NCBI GenBank assembly: GCA_013397795.1
Contig: VZTJ01002639.1
Coordinates: 806,001 to 870,000 of the forward strand
Direction of reading: 5' to 3'
Source: Orthonyx spaldingii
Taxonomy: Eukaryota > Chordata > Aves > Passeriformes > Orthonychidae
DNA length: 64,000 nucleotides
Part shown: positions 9,999 to 23,320 of the stretch, one piece after another
Layout: each line of letters opens with the position of its first letter
Numbering within the stretch: the stretch's first letter is position 1
Made by a program: the position numbers and the translations under genes
The notes under the pieces: model-generated
Told to the model about the DNA's origin: nothing
Databases searched by the model: none
The model's input: the letters and a program-made list of their open reading frames with translations, nothing else

Positions 9999-12900
9999 CC
10001 ACTCACCCAATCCTGCAAGAAAATGGGAAATTTATGAGCTAGAATGTAACTCCTAACTGGAAAATTCCAGCCATCACCACTCTTAAGTATGGCTCCATTC
10101 AGTTAACCAACAAACCCAGAAAGCTTCACACTAGCAATCATGATTAAGCTAACATATGCAGTAAGCATTTCTAGACCTATACTTAAGAAAGGCCTCTCAT
10201 TCCACTCCCTTTTCTTTTCTGGAAAGAATTTAAGCGCGTTATTTTGTGCTTAACTGATTAACGTATAGCTGCATGGGGTTTTTTGCTAAAGAAAAGCAGC
10301 AAATTAGAAGTTTATGCACAATCCTAAATTCCCGTCAACAGAACAGCAAAACAGCTATTTCTGCTGTTCAATCTATACAATACTAAAGCTAAAATGCTAC
10401 CAGCACCTCATTTGTGTGCATAGTCTCTGTACTCATTCCCATCTAATAGTACATTCAATGGGGTTTACATATATCAAAAAGCACAGCGCACTTTAAACAT
10501 CTTTGAAGACAGTTTGATGTAACTGCCTATATAAACCTATTTTGGCTAAGCCCAAATCACACTAAAAAAATCCCAACAAAACAAACTCGTGATAAAACTG
10601 GCAAATAAAATTTAACTTATCAAGTTTTAAGAAAAAAAAAAGTGCACCAAGTAGGTAAGTTAAACAGCTCACTAAAATGAAACATTAAAATTTATCTAAA
10701 TTCAAGATTAGAATTTATTTGCAAACTATAACGACACAGAAAATACTTCTTCTATTCACGACAACAGAATTTAAAAAGCATTTCCCACAGCTCATTGTTT
10801 TTAGTTCTGCGTTGGGAGCCAAACCACCTACATGAAGAGTCAGAGCTACAAAGGAACTTCAATGCTAACAGTCATCTTTCAATCATGTAAATCATAAATA
10901 CTACATCAATTCTGCATCTGCAATGTATCACCACCACACTACTGTTATCACAAAAACTGCCAGTTGATGCATTAATGGAATTACCCTAAGCACAGGCTTC
11001 TGAAAGCTGATGTATTACACCCACACAGCCACCCACAGCTCTGATTCAGACCATTCACATTCAGTCTGGAATTATTTCCTGATGAAAATCAATACCTAAC
11101 TTTTACTGAGATGAGTTGTACTATTCCCCAGAATCTTCAAACAGATGAATAAGACTTTTTTGCATATATTCATCCATCAAGACCTGTCATCGCTAAAAGA
11201 ACACCAAAAGAAACCAAAACCAAAGTGCCACAGAAAAACCTTGCGTCTCCCTTGCTAATATGTCTGTGCACATAAAGTGTGCTGTAATTTTCTAGCTAAA
11301 ACAATTTAAAATCTTTTCAAAATTGGAATCTGACAAGATTTCCAAATGCCTGCAGCACTTTTACAATTAGACTTTTAACTGCCAGGGAGGAGAAAAGAAG
11401 ACATGTATTTCATATTTCTCCTATGATGAGAAAAGAGTTACCATGAAGTGGAAACTGAAGTGTTTTTCAGTTATTTAAATCCTAAGCCAGAACCAGATAC
11501 AGTCTTGTGGGTTGGCTGGTGGTTTTTTTCCAAAATAATTTTCTTGCTGACAGAATTTGCAGCTCAGTATACCACACCCATACAGAAATAAACATCCAGC
11601 TTTGCAGGTGATACACACACAGATACACACTGACTGGAAATGTACCTGGTTTTCTGTTTTGTGCCCTCCACAAGCATCTACAACTCCCAAAATTACTTTT
11701 GAGACCTGGTCATTGTGTGTTAGAATCAGGTAACTGACAAGTGTCTATTTGGAAAGTATATCCCATTCAGCATTGAAAGCTGATTTTAAAAAGCTCAAAT
11801 TTGCTACATTCAATCTCTAAGACATGATTTAGCAGACAAGCACGTCGAAATAAAAATCTTGGAAGTTAGACACGGTTACAGTACGTAATAAACACAACTT
11901 CTACCTACAATTAGGTTTCTACTTAAAATCTGAAATTGAATGCTAAAGAGTTGTATTCTGCTTTGCATATATTGTGAGTTATTGAATGCTAGATTTAAAA
12001 ATCAAAAAAAAAGCATTTTTCCAAAGAGGGAGGAAATGCTTTATGTCTTAAGAAAAACAGTTGCTAAAATGTATAAGAATTACTCACCAGTCTCCAGAGA
12101 CATTAATTCTTTACCACAAGCTTGACACACAAACAACAAAACACACGTCAGGATGTGAGGGACGACCCTTTTCTCTTGGAAGCTGTTTCCCAATGAGTAC
12201 TGCACAACCCTGACCCAGAAGAAAAGCAACTTAGCTGTCAGGATTGCTAGACTCTGAGAAAGCTAATACCAGAGTGATGTCACTTGTTCCTGCAACGTTA
12301 CTGCAGCTCCAAACTATTGACTCTCTCCAACCAATAAAACCTCACCTTCCAGATGATGGAAAACAAAACGTTTAACAACAGGATTAAGTTTCAACAGGAG
12401 CTAATAGTACAGATTTTTAACAGCATATCTCAGGGTTAGGTAAACTATTACAGTCAGAAAAAGCAAAAAAACTCCAACCAAGCAAACAAAAAAGCTGAAT
12501 CTTCAGAAGGACTTGCCCAATTCCATTGGGAAACATTTCTTTTGGATGACAAGAAAAAAATAATAATGAGCAAAACCATAATCCTTGTATGCTAAAATCA
12601 GGAACTTGTAATACTGAAGTAGATGCATCTAAACTACTAATGAAGGACGTGAAACTATAAACATGGTGAAGAACACCACAGAAAGGAAAGAAATGATCAC
12701 AAAAAGCACTGCAGGAAATTTCTATACAGGAAAGAAAAAACAGGGACTAATACTCTACTTTAAAAATATAAAGAAAAAGGAGATGAAGAATATGAATAAA
12801 TTATGTGGTATATAAAATTCAATTTTGCAAGAGTTAAAAAGCAGAGCTGCAGTTGCAGGGATGGCTGGGGTCTTCTACAAATCCCAAATTTTAGACTAGA

Positions 12901-14894
12901 GCACAGAGATTTTTCATATTAAAATCCTAAACATCAAAGATTATCTTCATGAATATTTTCAAATCAGCGTCACACACATCTTGAAATATGACAGCCCACA
13001 GATTTCCAACAGTCCCGAGCCAACACCATCCTAATTTAGAGCTGGTTAGCAATCAACTGGGGCACTGTGTGGGCAAGTACTGCCTTTAGTCACCTACACC
13101 GAGGCCAGTGCAAGCCTTGCTGCACAGAGAAGGCCTGGATTTTTGTAAATTTATCAGTAAAAATATGTGCAGTATAAAGAGACAAATCTTGCAGAAAAAG
13201 GATGGAAATCCACAAGATAAATCGCTACTTTTTACAAAATGATCCCACACGTGCAAGATGAGAAATTCTAAGGCATGCGTAAAGTAACAAACTAGAGGGA
13301 ACACAGAGGCCTTCAAAGTAAAGAAATGGCAACTCAAGTTAAAACAACAAAAACATTCTTCTGATAGGAAAGAACAAGGACTGGGAAAATACCCCAAAAG
13401 CACCACACACTCAGAAAAGGCTTAAACTGGGGATCAAAGCCTGACTTACTCTTCTCCAGTTTTCAGTGTGAACAGCATCAAAACAAGAAGCTGGGAGGCA
13501 GAACGAACTACAAATAAATGCATGGTACAAGCTGCCACAGGGGCTGGGAAGAAACTGGTTAAAGAGAATGAGCCAAGTGCAGAGCCAGGACTCAACTGGT
13601 GCACAGGACACTCCTGGCAGAGTCCAAGCCTGTTCAGAGGCAATGGGTGAGATCATCAAACCCTTCTGTGTCAGAAACAGGTTGGCTTCAAAATCCACAA
13701 GTGCGAAACCCTGAAGGCAAGTGACCTATTTTGAAACAATTTCACCTGTCACACTTAAAATAGAAAAATCTGGAGTGCAAAACCTGTGAAATGCTGTTCC
13801 CAAAAAAGTATGGAATCTTGAGTATGGAGACTTGAGCCAGATATTAACAATGCAGAAATGAGTTGGAAAACTGAAGAGTTTTATCATCAGTCATGTGTTA
13901 AGTGGTCAATATTTAGAGACTGTGTCTCCTTTTCTTGCTTGGCACATTTAATTTACAAAACTGATCCACTGCTTGAGATAAAGTTAGCAATCTTTACCTC
14001 CTTTTTGTGATAGCATATGGTATGTTTTAAAGAAGTAATTAATCTCCTGTTAGTTCCATGGCATTAAAGCCTCTCTTTGTAAGAGCTGTGCTATTTCCAG
14101 AAGAATCTAGATTTCATTAATAGCCTCCAGCCCTGAGTTCAATGTTAAGATTTGATGAAGCATTAGCACATGACGTTGGAAAAAGCCCAAAGTGGGTGAA
14201 AGAAGGAAGAACTACCAGTTTGGAGACATGGTAGCTCACGAGAAGATAAGAGTTGTTTTTGAAAATCTTAATATTTAATTACTCCAACTTTCTGGTTTTT
14301 TCCAGTTTTCAATTTAATCTAAAAATAGTTATTTCATTGGGAAAAAAATCACCAATTCTGAATGTCTTCAAACTGAGATTGCAGTCAGTGGTGAAGCACC
14401 ATCATTTTAAACACAGAGTTTACTTCATGAAAATATAAGACTAATCTTAACAGTCTAAATCAGAGTAGGACAAAAGGACCAAATTTGTCACTGTCAAGCT
14501 AGAGAGTTATGAACTGTTCCACTTAATGTAATTTGCTATTTTCAAGAAGAAAAAATTTGGCTTTTTTCAGCCAAATCAAAACAAAGACAAAACAACATAA
14601 TTGGGCTGAAGGAGCGGGGGGAAATAAAATTCCTCTGGGTACATATGTACAGATGAGCACATGGCAATCTTGCCTGTATTTTCCACAGAATTTAGGGGTT
14701 TATGTTCACATCTAAGTCACTAAGGCCTTTACTGAGTTATGTTACTAAAGTCTCTAGACATCTGGTTTAGGCAGCATGCTTCTGATTAGTTCAACAGGCT
14801 GCCTTATGGACAGTCAGTGTAAGTGCTGTAAGAGACAAAAACCTTAGCTCAGAAAGATGTCACACAGGAATGAGGCTCATACAAAAAAGTCAGA
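9999..14894. other. unique AT-rich stretch, no recognised gene
   Basis: Mostly unrecognised sequence with short open frames. The minus-strand candidate exon at 12088-12209 is listed separately. A minus-strand ORF at 13086-13406 (106 codons) and another at 13411-13698 (95 codons) are cysteine- and leucine-rich without recognisable domains, and are probably chance. Confidence 0.4.
12088..12209 (-). other. candidate exon with signal-peptide-like reading
   Basis: On the minus strand an acceptor-like TTGCTTTTCTTCTGGGTCAG ends at 12210, and a strong donor ACTG/GTGAGTAAT begins at 12087. One frame is open across the 122 bases and encodes 40 residues. The middle reads QEKRVVPHILTCVLLFVCQA, that is, a charged stretch, a hydrophobic core and a small-residue end, followed by CGKELMSLET. 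This has the layout of a secretory signal peptide. However, there is no in-frame ATG before it, so translation would have to start in an upstream exon or the likeness is accidental. No partner exons were identified and the protein is not recognised. Confidence 0.2.
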
Positions 14895-16180
14895 TGAACA
14901 AGACTCTTGGTGGTCACCAAGTTCAACCCCATGCTCAGAGAGATGTCCAATACCAGATCAGATTGCGAAGGCCCTTGTCCAGATCAGTTTCAAAAATCTT
15001 CAAGAAAGACTACAGAATCATTCTGTGCTCAAGAGGCCTGAGTTTTTTACTATTACTATTTTAATCTGTTGTAATGCACTTTATTGCAATTTGTGACCAT
15101 TGCCCCTTTTACAGTTCTGAAGACAGCCTGCCTCATTTATAAAGTTCACATAGTTAATGAAAGGCTGCAGTTAAGTCCCTGCTTTTGTCTTCTCTTCAGG
15201 CTAAACACATGAATCCCCTTCAGCCTCTTCTAGCACATCATATGTCCTGACCCTGTAGCCTGCTAGTGCTGGACTCACTCGTTTTTGTCTCGCTCTCTTT
15301 CTCATACTGATGTGACCAAAACCAGGCAAATTATTCCAGAGATATTCCAAAGTGGCAAGTTGATGGGAATAATCACCACTCTCACCACAGCAGCTCGATG
15401 GTTACCCTTCATCCCCATTACAGCACACCATCCTGCTGGTTTCCCACCAGGACCCGCTGGCCATTTTCCAGGAGGCTGCTCCTCCACCTGCATGCTTGCC
15501 TTTGCTGAGCTGCAGCGTGTTCTGCTCTGCTCACGCCTCCAGTTTGCTCAGGGCCCTGTGGATGACCACCCTGCCCTCTGGCACTCTGATCCCTCCTCCC
15601 AAGGGTGTTGTTATCCAGGAGTTGTTGATGGTGCATTCTGCCTGACTTGCTGTCAGTGCTAAAATAGTTTCACTCCAGCAGTAACTCCAGGAAGGACTCC
15701 TAGTAAACGGCCACTGATTTAAAACTTCAAACTATTGATTACTTAAGCCTTATGGTCCAATCAATTCTTCACCATTGGTGCAATCCATACCCCACACTTA
15801 GATACAAAAATACCATAGGAAGATACATCAACGACCTTGATGAATGGAAGTGGTTTCCACTGTTTTTCCCCTTAGTTGAAGAGGCAGTCATTGTAGGAGG
15901 TAGCCAGGTTGGTCAGGCAAGATTTTTCCTTGTTGGCTGTTTCCAATTACCTTCCAGTCCTTCACACGTCTAGAAACAGCTTATATGAGAATTTGCTCTT
16001 TAATATTCTCAGGTGAAGCTGACCAGTGGTTAATTCCTTGGATTCTCTTCCTTGCCTTTTTTTGGAACACAGTAACGTTTGTCTTTTTCCAGTTATCAGG
16101 GTTATCCATGTTGATGAAAAACACTCTCACGGTGACATCTGTCAGCTCACTCAGCACCCTCAGCTGCTTATGCTCTTAGA
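14895..16180 (-). mobile_element. ancient CR1 LINE, 3' end plus degraded RT-region remnant
   Basis: Read on the minus strand this is an old, heavily substituted CR1. On the plus strand the reverse complement of the family is traceable in order: ACCAAGTTCAACCCCATGCTCAGAG (14917 on), GTGACCATTGCCCC (15095), TTGTCTTCTCTTCAGGCTAAAC (15185), GGACTCACTC (15270), AATAATCACCACTCTCACC (15368), ACCAGGACCCGCTGGCC (15446), CTGTGGATGACCACCCTGCCCTCTGGC (15555), GTTGATGGTGCATTCTG (15623), CCAATCAATTCTTCACC (15756), GTAGCCAGGTTGGTCAGGCAAG (15900) and TTTTTCCAGTTATCAGGG (16084). The last parts correspond to the reverse-transcriptase coding region of CR1 ORF2, now interrupted by stops and gaps. At about 1.3 kb it is the longest element in the window, and its divergence suggests it predates the other copies. 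The left end is its 3' end. Confidence 0.8.
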
Positions 16181-17222
16181 GTAAGAATCCATGGTTGTTT
16201 CAAGCATCAGTCAGAAAATAATTTTTAAGTGAATGTCATATTAAAAAAAACCCAAACCAAACAACACAGGAGGGGAAAGGGCCTTAAGGCAGCTTATAGC
16301 TCTCAAAACAAAAGAAGAAGAGGTGGAACAATAAATGACCCCACAGGAAACACATCACTGGTCCAGGTTGCTGGTATGCTCCAGGATCTACTGGGAGCTG
16401 CCATCTGATATTTCTGCTGTACCCACAACCCTGCTGTAAATCTGTGACCAAGAGCACTGAAGTGTTACCCAAACATTTCTTTAAGCTTGCTCTGCTTTGT
16501 CTAAGTTCTATAAACCATGAGCAAAAATGTTAAAGAATTTTGAAGTAGGAATTTCAACTGCCTGCTGTCGACAGTACAGACAGAAAAGGTTTTCCCAAAG
16601 GGAAAGCCCAACCTTGGCTTGTAACTGGAATGTCTTGTTCTGTCCCAAACATCGAGGAAGTTACAGACACATAACAGAAACTGCATGCAGCATGAATGGG
16701 ACCAGTCCAGCAACCTTAGCAAAGAAGGCAAGGCCTCACCAGCCTGTGGGGCACTTGTCCCCAATTACAGTGACATACAAAGACACTGACAGGAGAACCT
16801 TAAATGAGCTTGGGAGTAAACAGTCTGTTTAGAGCTGTAGTCCTTCTAGAATAACATGTTTATAGTTTATATACAGCCTTTGATTCTATGCATTTAAAAC
16901 TAAAAGAAACAAAGTGAGTATTTCCTCCTTCCCGATGCTTTCAAAGGAAGGGAAGAGCATTTTTAGATTTACTGCTGAAAGACCAGGATTAAAGCAAATG
17001 TCTGGTTCAAGAATATATTAATTTTAAACACATATATACATTTCTCAGCTACAGCATCTTTTGTTAAAGCAAACTGCACCCCAATGCAGTGATGCAGTGG
17101 CACTGCACTCTCACGCTGCAGGAGCTGCCATTTGGCAACTGCTGAAACAAAACATTTCAGGGAATTTTAGAACACTGCTTAAGTCCACACCATTCAGAAT
17201 CTGCTCTTCACACAACAACAAT
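16181..17222. other. unique stretch between two CR1 copies
   Basis: No gene or repeat is recognised. It contains an A/C-rich run AAAAAAAACCCAAACCAAACAACAC near 16243, and two overlapping open frames on opposite strands near 16500-16830 with no recognisable product. The older CR1 may extend a little into the left edge. Confidence 0.4.
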
Positions 17223-17520
17223 CATAGAATCACAGAATGGTTTGGGTTGGAAAGGACTTTAAAGATCATCTCATTGCAACCCCCTGCCATGGGCAGGGAC
17301 ACCTTCCACCAGACCAGGTTGCTCAGAGCTCCATCCAACCTGGCCTTGGGCACTGCCAGGGATGGGGCTGCCACAGCTGCTCTGGGCAGCCTGTGCCAGT
17401 GCTCACCAGCCTCACAGTAAAGAATTCCTTCCTAACATCTAATCTAAATCTGCCTCTTTCAGTTTAAAACCACTGCCCCATGTCTTGTCACAATCTGTCT
17501 GTATAAGCCCCCTCCTTTCT
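17223..17520 (-). mobile_element. CR1 LINE 3' end
   Basis: The plus strand shows the reverse complement of a CR1 tail: CATAGAATCACAGAATGGTTTGGGTTGGAAAGGAC, then CCTGCCATGGGCAGGGACACCTTCCACCAGACCAGGTTGCTCAGAGC, CCAACCTGGCCTTGGGCACTGCCAGGGATGGGGC and CTCACAGTAAAGAATTCCTTCCTAACATC. The match fades after about 17500, near CACTGCCCCATGTCTTGTCAC. It is the same subfamily as the plus-strand copies at 5.2, 33.4 and 63.6 kb and similarly little diverged. It is truncated at its 5' end and cannot encode a product. Confidence 0.95.
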
Positions 17521-20500
17521 TCTTCCCCTTAGTTTCTTCCCTTGCTTTTCTAAAATACATTTCATGTTTAATCCAGAACGCAATTCTTCAGAAAAGAGCA
17601 ATCACAAAACCTGATTATCTAGGAATTTTATTCACTGTAAAACAGATTTTCAAGCATGTGCCAGACATGAAGGACCCACAGTCTCCCACAACTCAGCACT
17701 AAGGCCCGAGTCTTCTGAGATGGAAGACAGGCACTTATTCCATTTCCTGAAGCCTGTGACAGTCTTCTGCTCCCCCCAGTGGCAAAAATCCAAATAAAAT
17801 CCACAAGGAGGCCACTGAAGCAGCATTACTTCCTCATACAGCACTGTTTGTGAAGGTACTTCAAACCAAAAAGCTTCCAGTATGTAAAAGATTTTTGTTC
17901 TACAAAAAATAAACAATCGTCTAAATCAACGTTTATCTTGATTTGTGCAAATAAAGTGTTAGGAATTGATAAATATAAAGTAGTTGATAATGGAAACATT
18001 TAAAATTAATCTATAATCCTAAAGTTGACAGCAATTTTCTCACGTTATGATAAAGGAAAAAAAACCTTTTAAAAATAAAAATATTTTTGATACTAGTATT
18101 AGTAGTAATCTTCTGTTTAAAAAAAAAAAAGCCACAGAAAGCTGCTGCCATGCAGACATCGCTTGCCTACTCTTATCAGCCTTCTAATGTTTTCTTTCTC
18201 TTAAGCTTCAAAAAGTCTTTTAAATAAGTGAGCATAAGAATACTATTTCCTGAAATATCAAACCAAATGAGCATTTAAAAAATAATTCGGACAGTGCAAT
18301 TTGAGGATATAGATCTTACATACAGCAAACACTCAGCACTCTTCTATATGCAAAGACTGACTGCAAAATTATGTTATTTGAAATATTTTTTGGCTTATAT
18401 TAGTGGCACCTGTGATTACTTACCAGCTACCTTCAGTAAGTAATGAAAAGAAAAGAACCCCATGGCATGAAATTTATTTCATGCACTGAATGAGGTGAGA
18501 TACTGAACCCACATGTGAAGGTCCAAAACATTAACTCAAGACTTTGAACCTCAGTTAAGAAAATCAGTTACTGAATCTCACCGGTCCAAACTGAACCTAT
18601 TGCATGCAAGCACAACTTAATAAAGTGAACCTAACTCTTAATCTACCTGAGGGTTTATGCAACCCAAAAACTTTGCAACACAGGTATTGAAAATCACCTA
18701 TAGGCTGTGCTGCTTTTAAATATATTTAAATGTGCAGTGTTGACACGAAGTCAAAGCCATCCAATAGGTTAGAGAAGCCCCAAATGATATTGTAGTTAAT
18801 ATGGTTTAAACTGCACCTAAAAAACTATGCTGAAGTTTTTCCTCTTTTTTCCATGGATTCCTTTACTTCTAAACCAGAGAAATAACAGCCTGCATTATTT
18901 TGCATACTTCAAGTTTCTTAAGTGCTATTAAGTTAAAGCCCTGGGACTGTCACAAAGTGGTTCCAGCCAGACACCAGGTCCCTTATTTATTCTGAAGAAC
19001 TAAACAATGAACTCTTGCTGTCAGTGAAATAAGCGTTACCCACACGGAGTGATGATGTCAAATGTTGATATTAGCATTACTACACACTGCACTGAGGCCA
19101 GCAAGGCAAGGTTTACTCAAGGATCTTTCATTACGGCCACGGACAAGCTGGAAATAAGTGACAAGCAAGAGCCATGGCTCAAACTTAAAGGCAGCACTGT
19201 TGTTTGAGTCAGGAAAGCTGAAACCCACCTTGCTGAGTTGAAATCAGGTGTGTTCATCACACCAGTGAGAAGACAAGGAGTTAATTTAGAGTCCAGTAGA
19301 GGGGAGCAAGACATGTTAATTTCATTTTATATTATTCTTCCTTTTTTTCTCTCCCTAAAAAGGAAGGTGCTAAACCAGTGAGATTGGCTGAAGTGGTCAA
19401 GAGAATTATTTGGTTTATACCACTGAGCTCATGAGTTTCAAGACCTAACAGATTTCTGAATTTCATTTCCATGCTTGTCTTTCAAATGTATTTTACAGAC
19501 TTTCCCTGAGGATTAAGCTGACAGTGTGAAAGGCAGCTAAGGATTTTTCTCTACTGTCCTTTAATGATTTTGCAAATGTTCATACCACTGCACAGAAGTT
19601 ATTTAGCTTCACTGGCATGGTTTCTATAAGTACATTCCAGTCAGGTTAGGTCAGTCATTTTGGTATCTCAAAAATAATCAGGATATCCAATATTCAGTAT
19701 GCAAGCTTGAGAAAACACATTTCCCCCAATAATTACAGCAAGAGTCACATTACAAACAGTTCAGCTCTTCGCTGAATGAATTCTGATCACCCACATCTAT
19801 TGGATACTGCCCATCAGAAAGCATGGATTTAATGTTTTGACAGAAACAGAATTACTGGTAACCACCTCCAGTGTCATAAAGGACTTGATACACTCTTCAA
19901 AAAATCTAGTTAGAAGTTATAAGCTTCTTTATTCTACATATTGGGGTATTTGTTTCTAACATAGATGACATGCCAAAGTTATTTGTCAACAACTTTAAAC
20001 CTGTAAATTATAATTTCTGCCTCTAGAGCAAGGACTGTGATGACAACAGAACCAGCAAAGGAATCCATTTTCTTCAACTAATTTATTTTCTAGATAAAGA
20101 GCAGCAGGGTCTTACTGATTATTATTCCTTGTTACTGTAATTCTTCAATTAAGAATTATTCTTCTATGTTCATTCAGTATGAGAAAGCTGCAGAGAAGTG
20201 GAAGTGCATTCACCAGTCACAGAGTCCACATTTTTATCAGTAAGAATGCTACTGGTGAGTGCATGAGGTCCCACAAGTTAAAAGTGAGGAATGTGTAGAC
20301 TATTTGCAGACAGTGAAATGCTTTTCAGTGAAGAAGGGTCTAGTGTTCTAAATTGCCAACTTTTCCTCAATGCCACAGGGATATCAGAGCTTTGCAGGAA
20401 ATGGAAACATTTTAAAATTTGAAAGTATTTTTCCTCTAATATTTTTCACGGAAATGGCTCTACCATTTTCATTTTATCTTTTATATAAAATTATCTAGGT

Positions 20501-23250
20501 AACAAGAGACAAAAAATTGAGCCTGGGAAACTAAAGAGCTTTCTGGATCAGAGAGTCTAGGAGTGTTAGAGACACTACAACAGGACTGTAGTTAGTGTAA
20601 AGCAGTGGCCAGACCTACACACACAGGTATGGACACACCCCAAGCACTCACACTGCACTGACTCTGACACTGCTTAGCTTCTCTTCTCTTCTCTTGACTG
20701 CTGTGTTATTACTGTTCCACATAGTTCTCTGACTTTGTTCCAGCTTTACATAGATGCAGCAGAAGTTTTCATAAATTTTTGCATGAAAATGGAGAAGGGC
20801 AATGCGAAGTCTCTCAACATCACTTCAACACAGTTGTCAGAAAATGACACATTGCTGCTCTACTAGACATGTCACTGTAACATAAAATGAAGAAACTAGA
20901 TTTAATTCTGTTGAAGTCACATGCTAATTAATATATTTAGTAGTCCTGTCTTAACAAAATTTAAACTGTTCTTACTTGGTTTCAACACAGACAAGGTAAT
21001 GAAATAAAAAACTACATCCAATGGATGAAATTATCAGTCTGAATCTGTCCTGTGAATGTGAGTCATTACAGGACACAACAAGACAAGAACATCTTGGTGC
21101 TCAGGGCCCTGAGCTGATGAATGAAGGACCTTAAACGTACTGCGTTACAGGGCAGTGCCACGGTAAGATACCAGAACGGACTGGACTGTGGGGCCACTGG
21201 AATTTCTCAATGGGATAACGCAAAGCTGGTAGCTAAGGTATTAAAACCAATCCAGCTTCAGGAGCAAGAAGTTTCTCTGGGGCTATTTGGCTTTTCTTCC
21301 TATGGGGCCAGGTGCAGCTTTGCCCTGACATGCATTCCAGTGCCTGAGGTATTTGACTGACAGTCATCATCAAGCTAATTGCATCAGGGATGTGCCCTTT
21401 GGCTTCCCTTTCTGCTGCACCAGGCTTCCTCTGTGATCTTGGTGAAGTAAACCTCTGCTTCCATTCCCAATTTGTACTGTCATGATATAAAACATTCCCC
21501 ATCATGAAAGCAACCAAATGCAACTGTGAGACACGAATGCTGTAATGGAAGGTTGTGGGGAACATTCTCAACCTATTCTGATCATTTAGGCAGCTAGGAA
21601 TTAAATTCCTGCAGGAAGCACATCACGGCCAGAACCACACTGTACTCAGAGACACTTTCAGAGGCAGCATTCAAGAACTTATTTTGACAGCCTCAGTGTG
21701 AGGGCTACTAAGGATATCTGTCTTGTCTTTGCTCATAGAGAGAACAAATGCATTGGGCAGAGTGGGCTGAAACAGATGGTATTACCAAAACCGGCGTTGT
21801 TTAAGTCATGCCTTTCCTTCTCTGCTGTGACAACCTTGATGGCTTGGGCTATTTTCTCCAGGAGAAAAAAAAAAAAAAAGAAAAATCATCCTGTTTCTCA
21901 GAACAGTAAAAAAAGAAAGAAAAAGTCTAACTTAGATTTCCCAGGCAAGATATGTCTCATATCAGACAAATTTCTACTGAGTAAAATTGTTAAGACTTGT
22001 ATTGATATCCTGCATTTTAATGACAGCTCTGAAAACCTTTTTGTATTTCTTGTTTCTCAGTGTATAATTTTTTCCTCTCGAAAACCTCCATCATATGCTG
22101 AACACATCTTGTCAAAAAGAACTGTCCATTTCAAATAATGCAATAAAGCCACTTTGCTGGTTTTATTTTTAACTTAATCATGGATCACACTTAAAGGAAT
22201 CTCAATAAAAAGACTCCATAGCAAATGCAGTTCCATGAAAACTTTGCAGGTCCTTCCACTAAAGATGTTACTCAGCTTTGTCACCAAACACAATGTTTTC
22301 ACTGATTAAAAAGTTTTTACTCAGTTACCCATATGCTAATTTTCATGCAAATGACAGATTCTCTACCAATATGCTTATGTTATGATACCTATATAATTCC
22401 CTAGGAAAAAACCTTGTACACATTATTATATGTATTATGGCAAAAGAAGCAAAGGGACCATCTGAAACATAAAGACAGACAAATTTGGGAATAAACTTTA
22501 AAGACTGAAAATACTGAAATTCTGATTAAGTTAATAATTTCTATATAAACACGGCAGCAGAAAACATGAAAACATGGAAACCTTTTGATGTTTGAGGGTT
22601 TGGGGCAAGATATGAATTGCACACAAGTCCCCTCAAGCGCCCCAAAGTACATAATAATTAACATTTCCTTTCTTTTTTCCACAATGGTCATACTTTGAAA
22701 GCACATCAAGTTTTGATTGGCTTGGAAAAAATTAGGTCACTGTGTGGCACATGCTTCCATAAAATTCAGTTTAGTTTAAGGAAGGCACAAAGCAATTCCA
22801 GTTTTCTTATAGCCGTTGACATGTTTAAATACTAAACCAACGTCTCCCCACCACAGCACTGAAATGTGCATAAGACTGAATATCCTGAAAACATTTTAAA
22901 ATATGGATGCATGCATAAACATAAGGAAAGTGACGTTGCACTGAAAACACACTGAAAAAATTCAAGCTTATGTACCATTTTCAGAAACATTCCTGTACTT
23001 TTTTTTACTTTTTCCCCCCTCCCCCCTTTTCCCTATGCTTCTTGGGAGGGGATGGAAATTCTGATCTACAAAAAGAAATGTTTTATTTTTGGTCATTCTT
23101 TAGGAAACTTAAAGTTCCAAACAACCCCTGTATACAAAATCATTTGCTAAATTTTAATTGACAGACATTCCCAATAAATGCCTATTCATTACTGAACTGT
23201 AATGATCTAGTTTATCCATGGCAAAAATCTGCCAAAAATCACAAGCCTCT
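17521..23250. other. unique AT-rich stretch, no recognised gene
   Basis: No gene is recognised in these 5.7 kb. A possible MIR-core fragment (21425-21476) is listed separately. The 112- and 146-codon open frames at 21233-21571 (minus) and 21698-22138 (plus) carry no recognised motif, and the second contains a lysine run caused by an A-tract at 21865-21879. Confidence 0.4.
21425..21476 (+). repeat. possible MIR/CORE-SINE fragment
   Basis: The stretch CTGTGATCTTGGTGAAGTAAACCTCTGCTTCCATTCCCAATTTGTA follows the word order of the conserved core and downstream part of MIR-type SINEs (GTGACCTTGGGCAAGT...AACCTCTG...TTTCC...ATCTGTAA). It is short and diverged, and the match was judged by eye only. 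MIR-like elements were active before the amniote radiation, so a faint copy in a bird is plausible. Confidence 0.3.
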
Positions 23251-23320
23251 ATTTAATGGGTTTAATACCCGTTTTGGGTTTAATTTAACTCATTAATTGG
23301 TTTAATACCCATTTTAAACC
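23251..23320. repeat. local duplication of GGTTTAATACCC
   Basis: The word GGTTTAATACCC occurs at 23259-23270 and again at 23299-23310, each followed by a TTTT, with a related GGGTTTAATTT between them. Each copy is an imperfect palindrome (GGGTtTAaTACCC). It looks like a small local duplication. Confidence 0.5.

Noticed and set aside
9812..10018. Phenylalanine-rich minus-strand frame, membrane-like
   Set aside because: It is the translation of an A/C-rich simple-sequence block.
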